From Pusillimonas sp. TS35 (GTDB lineage Bacteria > Pseudomonadota > Gammaproteobacteria > Burkholderiales > Burkholderiaceae_B), in assembly GCF_009857885.1 (NCBI RefSeq), contig NZ_WWER01000003.1, forward strand, positions 186,001 to 250,000: a stretch of 64,000 nt of DNA, given 5' to 3'. Positions 60,495 to 64,000 of this stretch are shown one piece after another. The notes beneath the pieces are model-generated. The model had not been told where the DNA came from. It saw only the letters and a program-made list of their open reading frames with translations, and made no database searches. The position numbers were made by a program, and so were the translations under genes. Position 1 is the first letter of the stretch; every line of letters starts with the position of its first letter.

Positions 60495-60670
60495 AAGGCA
60501 TTTGACCTTTATCAGGGCTTTCCCCCGACGGGCCTTCGCCCCCCTTGATTTACGCCGCACAATCTATACACTGAAGTCATACACCCTATTCATTGCATCA
60601 ACGTTACAGAGGAGAAGCCCACTCGTCACACCCGCGCAATCGCGCATTTTTTTTCCAAGGAGAGCCTTTT

Positions 60671-61003
60671 ATGAATCTGAGCATCAATGGGCGCCATCTT
60701 GAAGTGACCCCCGCCATCCGTGAGTACGTCCTCAACAAAATGGCCCGGGTAATACGGCATTTCGACAACGTGATCGATACGCAGGTAATTCTCTCGGCAG
60801 AACCGCTCCGGCACACGGCCGACATCACCATGCACCTGCCAGGCAAAGACATCCATTGCCAAGCCGTCGACGAAAATCTCTATGCGGCCATTGATCTGGT
60901 TGCGGACAAAATCGACCGCCAGGTCATCAAATACAAAAGTCAATTGCAAAACTACGCGCACGACCCGGTGAAGCGTCAGGATTTTGCCAATCTCGAGCAA
61001 TAG
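60671..61003 (+). CDS. hpf: Ribosome hibernation-promoting factor
   Basis: A 110-residue short-form HPF/RaiA protein that binds the 30S decoding region in stationary phase. It starts MNLSINGRHLEVTPAIREYV, with the ITMHLPGKDIHCQAVDENLYAAIDLVADKIDRQVIKYK-type core (read in pieces). AAGGAG lies eight bases before the ATG. The usual upstream rpoN is absent: lptB ends 176 bp earlier. A probable terminator follows the gene. Confidence 0.95.
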   Translation: MNLSINGRHLEVTPAIREYVLNKMARVIRHFDNVIDTQVILSAEPLRHTADITMHLPGKDIHCQAVDENLYAAIDLVADKIDRQVIKYKSQLQNYAHDPVKRQDFANLEQ

Positions 61004-61067
61004 GCGTAAAGCCAGCCAGCGCAAGGCCAGCCATAACCGGCTCCGAGCACGTTGGCAATAGCGGACG

Positions 61068-61092
61068 AGGCCTCAATCACTGATTGGGGCCT
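61068..61092 (+). terminator. Probable terminator downstream of hpf
   Basis: The inverted repeat AGGCCTCAAT-CACTG-ATTGGGGCCT (61068-61092) makes a 10-bp stem with one G-T pair and a 5-nt loop. It is followed by TCGCGTTTCT, a weak U-tract. It lies between hpf and ptsN, so partial termination is likely. Confidence 0.55.
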
Positions 61093-61210
61093 TCGCGTTT
61101 CTGGCGTCCTGGCCGGCAGCCGCCAATATGACGCCCGCCCCCTCCCACGACATAATCTTCCGATCTATGCTAACTTTCCGCGTTGGCACCAAGCTCATAT
61201 AATGGCGCTT

Positions 61211-61666
61211 ATGAATTTAATGTCGCGTATCCTGCCCCTGCAGAATATCGTGCTCGACCTGGCAGTCACCAGCAAGAAACGGGCATTCGAACAGGCAGGC
61301 CTGCTGTTCGAAAATCACCATGGCATTGCACGCACTGCAGTCTTCCACAGCCTGATTGCACGCGAGCGCCTGGGTTCCACCGCGCTGGGCCACCACGTGG
61401 CCATCCCCCACGGGCGCATCAAAGACCTGAAAGAACCCTGTGCCGCCTTCATTCGCCTGGTCGATCCGGTCCGTTTCGACAGCACCGACGGCCGGATGGC
61501 CAATCTGCTCTTCGTTTTGCTGGTTCCCGAGACCGCCACCCAATTGCACCTGGATCTTCTGGCCGAGATCGCACGCCTGATGGCCGATCCGGCCCTGCGC
61601 CAGGCCTTGGCCACCGAGAACGATCCGGCCGTCATTCACCGCCTGCTCACAAGCGGGCCAGCCTGA
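61211..61666 (+). CDS. ptsN: PTS nitrogen-regulatory IIA component PtsN
   Basis: A 151-residue EIIA(Ntr) protein. The phosphorylated histidine is His67 in [14 protein letters not shown]. Other family features are [14 protein letters not shown] near the N-terminus and [17 protein letters not shown] near the C-terminus. Two earlier and later ATGs (61202 and 61220) are possible starts; 61211 gives normal length and a typical MNxxxRILP N-terminus. It receives phosphate from NPr and interacts with HprK/P signalling in this lineage. Confidence 0.93.
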   Translation: MNLMSRILPLQNIVLDLAVTSKKRAFEQAGLLFENHHGIARTAVFHSLIARERLGSTALGHHVAIPHGRIKDLKEPCAAFIRLVDPVRFDSTDGRMANLLFVLLVPETATQLHLDLLAEIARLMADPALRQALATENDPAVIHRLLTSGPA

Positions 61667-61674
61667 GGCTTGCC

Positions 61675-62607
61675 ATGCTTACCATCCAGGAACTCGTCAG
61701 CGACAATGCGGACAAAATTCCATTCTCATGGGTGGCTGGGCAAAGCGCCGCCCATCGCCTGATCCCCGATTTGGGCATGTCCGCCGCGGATCTTGTCGGG
61801 CACCTGAATCTCATCCATCCGTCGCGCATCCAGGTCTTTGGCGCCGAAGAGCTCTCCTACTACACACGCTTTGATACCAAACGCCGCCTGCATCACATGG
61901 AAGACCTGGTGGCGGGCGGTGTGCCGGCCATCCTTATGGCCGAAGGCGTCACCCCGCCGGACGACCTGCGCGACTTCTGCAACCAGCAGCAAATCCCGCT
62001 GCTAGCCACGCCCATAGACGCTGCCCAACTGATCGACCTACTGCGTATCTATCTGGGCAAGCGCCTGGCACCCCGCACCACCGCCCATGGCGTGTTCATG
62101 GACGTACTCGGGCTGGGAGTGCTGATCACGGGCGAATCGGGCCTGGGCAAGAGCGAGCTGGCGCTCGAACTGATTTCGCGCGGCCACGGTCTGGTGGCCG
62201 ACGACGCCGTCGAGCTTTCACGCACAGCGCCCAGCGTAATTGAAGGGCAATGCCCCGCCCTGCTGCAAAACCTGCTCGAGGTGCGCGGCCTGGGCCTGCT
62301 GGACATCCGCACTATTTTCGGCGAAACCTCGGTGCGCCGGAAAATGAAGCTCAAGCTGGTCGTGCATTTGATCCGTTCCACGCCAGACGCGTTCGAGCGC
62401 CTGCCAGTGCAGGATCAGACCGAAGATATTCTCGGCACACCCATCCGGCGAGTGATGCTGCAGGTTGCGGCCGGACGCAACCTCGCCGTGCTGGTCGAAG
62501 CCGCCGTGCGCAACACCATCCTCACACTGCGCGGCATCGACACCATGGGCGATTTCATCGAACGGCAGGCCATTGCCATTATGGAAAGCAGCGGCCGCAA
62601 CGACTAA
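61675..62607 (+). CDS. hprK: HPr kinase/phosphorylase
   Basis: A 310-residue bifunctional enzyme that phosphorylates and dephosphorylates a serine of HPr. The P-loop is [12 protein letters not shown] (starting at residue 153), with [11 protein letters not shown] and the HprK signature around [18 protein letters not shown] and [14 protein letters not shown]. It starts eight bases after the ptsN stop, preceded by GAGG. Betaproteobacteria commonly keep ptsN-hprK-rapZ together. Confidence 0.95.
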   Translation: MLTIQELVSDNADKIPFSWVAGQSAAHRLIPDLGMSAADLVGHLNLIHPSRIQVFGAEELSYYTRFDTKRRLHHMEDLVAGGVPAILMAEGVTPPDDLRDFCNQQQIPLLATPIDAAQLIDLLRIYLGKRLAPRTTAHGVFMDVLGLGVLITGESGLGKSELALELISRGHGLVADDAVELSRTAPSVIEGQCPALLQNLLEVRGLGLLDIRTIFGETSVRRKMKLKLVVHLIRSTPDAFERLPVQDQTEDILGTPIRRVMLQVAAGRNLAVLVEAAVRNTILTLRGIDTMGDFIERQAIAIMESSGRND

Positions 62608-62731
62608 TGCCGCATTCCGCCCCGCCACCGCCCCGGGCAGGCAGGGCGGCCACCCCGCCCGCAGCCACACAAGCCGCGCGGGCGGGTGCAAGGGCTGGCA
62701 CCGGCCCGCAACGGGAACAACTGTTTCAAGC

Positions 62732-63601
62732 ATGCTGAAGATCGTACTCATCACGGGAATCTCTGGTTCGGGAAAATCAGTGGCCCTGCGGCTGCTGGAA
62801 GACTCGGGCTACACCTGCGTCGATAACCTTCCCGTGCGCTTCCTGCACGAGTTCATTGCCAGCACACGGGAAAGTGCACTCGAGCGCGTGGCAGTCGCCA
62901 TCGACGTCCGTACGCCCGGCGAAATCGTAGAACTGCCCGGCATCATTACCAGCCTGCGGGCGATGGGCGTGGCTTTCCGGGTTATTTTCCTGGACGCCAA
63001 CGACAACACGCTGCAAGCGCGCTACTCCGAATCGCGTCGCCGACACCCACTCAGCGATCGCCTGCGCAAGGACGGTAAATCCCCCTCGCTGCAGGAATGC
63101 ATAGACACCGAGCGGGAGCTGTTGGCGCCCATGCGCGAGCAGGAACACGTTATCGACACTTCAGACCTTACCCCAGGCCAACTGCGTGCGTGGGTGCGCG
63201 ACCTGGTGCAGGCGGACCGCGCGCCGGTCGTACTCACATTCGAATCATTTGCTTACAAACGCGGGGTTCCAGGTGACGCAGACCTGGTTTTCGATGTACG
63301 CTGTCTCCCGAACCCTCACTACGACAGCAAGCTACGCCCACTGACTGGCCGCGACGCGCCGGTGGCGCAGTGGTTGTCGCAATTCGGCAGCGTCGAGACC
63401 ATGATCGAAGACATTGCCGGCTTCATCCAGCGCTGGCTGCCGCTTTACATGCAAGACACCCGCAGTTACCTGACCGTGGCCGTAGGTTGCACAGGCGGCA
63501 AGCATCGTTCGGTATATGTCACCGAGCAACTCGCGTTGCGGTTCGCTGATCAATCACCACTGATAAGGCACCGAAACCAGCCGCCGCCAGAACTCCCATG
63601 A
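62732..63601 (+). CDS. rapZ: RNase adapter protein RapZ
   Basis: A 289-residue P-loop protein that in enterobacteria controls glmS mRNA turnover through GlmZ. The Walker A is [19 protein letters not shown] (residues 9 on), followed by [31 protein letters not shown] and the C-terminal [17 protein letters not shown] motif. The gene overlaps rlpA by ATGA. A 124-bp GC-rich gap separates it from hprK. Confidence 0.95.
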   Translation: MLKIVLITGISGSGKSVALRLLEDSGYTCVDNLPVRFLHEFIASTRESALERVAVAIDVRTPGEIVELPGIITSLRAMGVAFRVIFLDANDNTLQARYSESRRRHPLSDRLRKDGKSPSLQECIDTERELLAPMREQEHVIDTSDLTPGQLRAWVRDLVQADRAPVVLTFESFAYKRGVPGDADLVFDVRCLPNPHYDSKLRPLTGRDAPVAQWLSQFGSVETMIEDIAGFIQRWLPLYMQDTRSYLTVAVGCTGGKHRSVYVTEQLALRFADQSPLIRHRNQPPPELP

Positions 63602-64000
63602 TAAGACCGCACCCACTGCTCAAACTCGCCACGCTTGTCTGTGTTGCCGCGCTGGCCGCCTGTAGCGGTCCCGGTGGCACGAAGAAAAGCGCCAGTAGTG
63701 GGTCAGCCAGCTCTGCCAGCCGAGGCGGCGGCTACTACCTGGACGACGGCCCCGGCAGCAATATTCCGGCCGACCTCGACGCCATACCCGACGCGATCCC
63801 ACGCGTCGAAAAACATGCTGCCGGCAATTTCAAGCCCTATACCGCCATGGGCAAACGCTACGTGCCCATCAAAGACAACAGCGCTTTCCGCGAAGTGGGC
63901 ACGGCATCGTGGTACGGGCGCAAGTTTCATGGCCGCAAGACAGCCAACGGCGAAGTCTATGACATGTATGCCATGACGGCGGCCCACCCCACGCTGCCCC
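63598..64000 (+). CDS. rlpA: RlpA-family septal ring lytic transglycosylase, 5' part
   Basis: The gene runs off the window end. The first 134 codons encode a lipoprotein signal peptide with lipobox LAAC (Cys22), a Ser/Gly-rich linker, and the start of the RlpA double-psi beta-barrel ([23 protein letters not shown] and [14 protein letters not shown]). RlpA cleaves peptidoglycan glycan strands without stem peptides at the division septum. Its ATG overlaps the rapZ stop. Confidence 0.9.
   Translation, partial: MIRPHPLLKLATLVCVAALAACSGPGGTKKSASSGSASSASRGGGYYLDDGPGSNIPADLDAIPDAIPRVEKHAAGNFKPYTAMGKRYVPIKDNSAFREVGTASWYGRKFHGRKTANGEVYDMYAMTAAHPTLP

Noticed and set aside
60546..60572. Possible -35/-10 pair (TTGATT and TATACA/TACACT) before hpf
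   Set aside because: Spacing of the best -10 box is 14 bp, and a better-spaced one is a poor match. hpf surely needs a promoter here, but I cannot place it.

Overview
The window is about 64% GC and is almost wholly ordinary chromosomal backbone of a betaproteobacterium. Gene content and order point to Burkholderiales, most likely Alcaligenaceae near Bordetella, Achromobacter or Pusillimonas. Supporting clusters are coaE-zapD, scpA-panC, ubiE/ubiJ/ubiB, kdsD-kdsC-lptCAB, hpf-ptsN-hprK-rapZ and a giant DUF3683 flavo-iron-sulfur protein. I saw no insertion sequence, prophage, integrase, CRISPR array or rRNA operon. There is one tRNA gene (Pro, anticodon CGG).

Layout, left to right. 1-6.9 kb: the 3' end of an FAD/Fe-S oxidase, a nitroreductase, a small PsiF-repeat protein, a methyltransferase, tRNA-Pro with a strong terminator, ispB, a DUF815 ATPase and a Nudix/TenI fusion. 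6.8-16.1 kb (minus): an MdtABC-type RND efflux operon with its NodT-family outer-membrane lipoprotein. 16.2-21.8 kb: coaE-zapD, an NlpE-like lipoprotein, a receiver-less LuxR protein, scpA-panC, a DUF3460 protein and an XRE/MmyB regulator. 21.8-29.8 kb is a B12 and thiamine block: cobalamin-dependent metH diverges from a cobalamin riboswitch followed by btuB, a BtuF-like binding protein and thiD. 30-38 kb: pcm-tolC, then a minus-strand envelope and ubiquinone cluster of ubiE, a Tim44-domain protein, ubiJ, ubiB, a di-iron ferritin-like protein and hldE. 38.2-42.3 kb: phoBR and pxpBC. 42.4-44.7 kb: ilvA and a YqaA-like membrane protein.

44.8-50.7 kb is the most unusual part. A LysR regulator diverges from a probable operon that starts with an uncharacterised beta-propeller protein resembling oligogalacturonate lyases and continues into a complete glutamate/aspartate-type ABC importer (gltIJKL). 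A near-perfect TATAAT box and a 14-nt dyad lie in the divergent promoter. This is my best candidate for an undescribed, substrate-specific uptake and processing system.

50.7-64 kb: an EamA transporter that appears to have lost part of its first repeat, the 1312-aa DUF3683 dehydrogenase, apt, and a long plus-strand run that supplies KDO and LPS transport (kdsD, kdsC, lptC, lptA, lptB), then hpf, ptsN, hprK and rapZ, ending in a truncated rlpA. The usual rpoN between lptB and hpf is absent. Several gene pairs overlap by ATGA (btuF-thiD, pxpB-pxpC, lptC-lptA, rapZ-rlpA), indicating translational coupling.

All family calls come from reading motifs by eye. No database search was possible.
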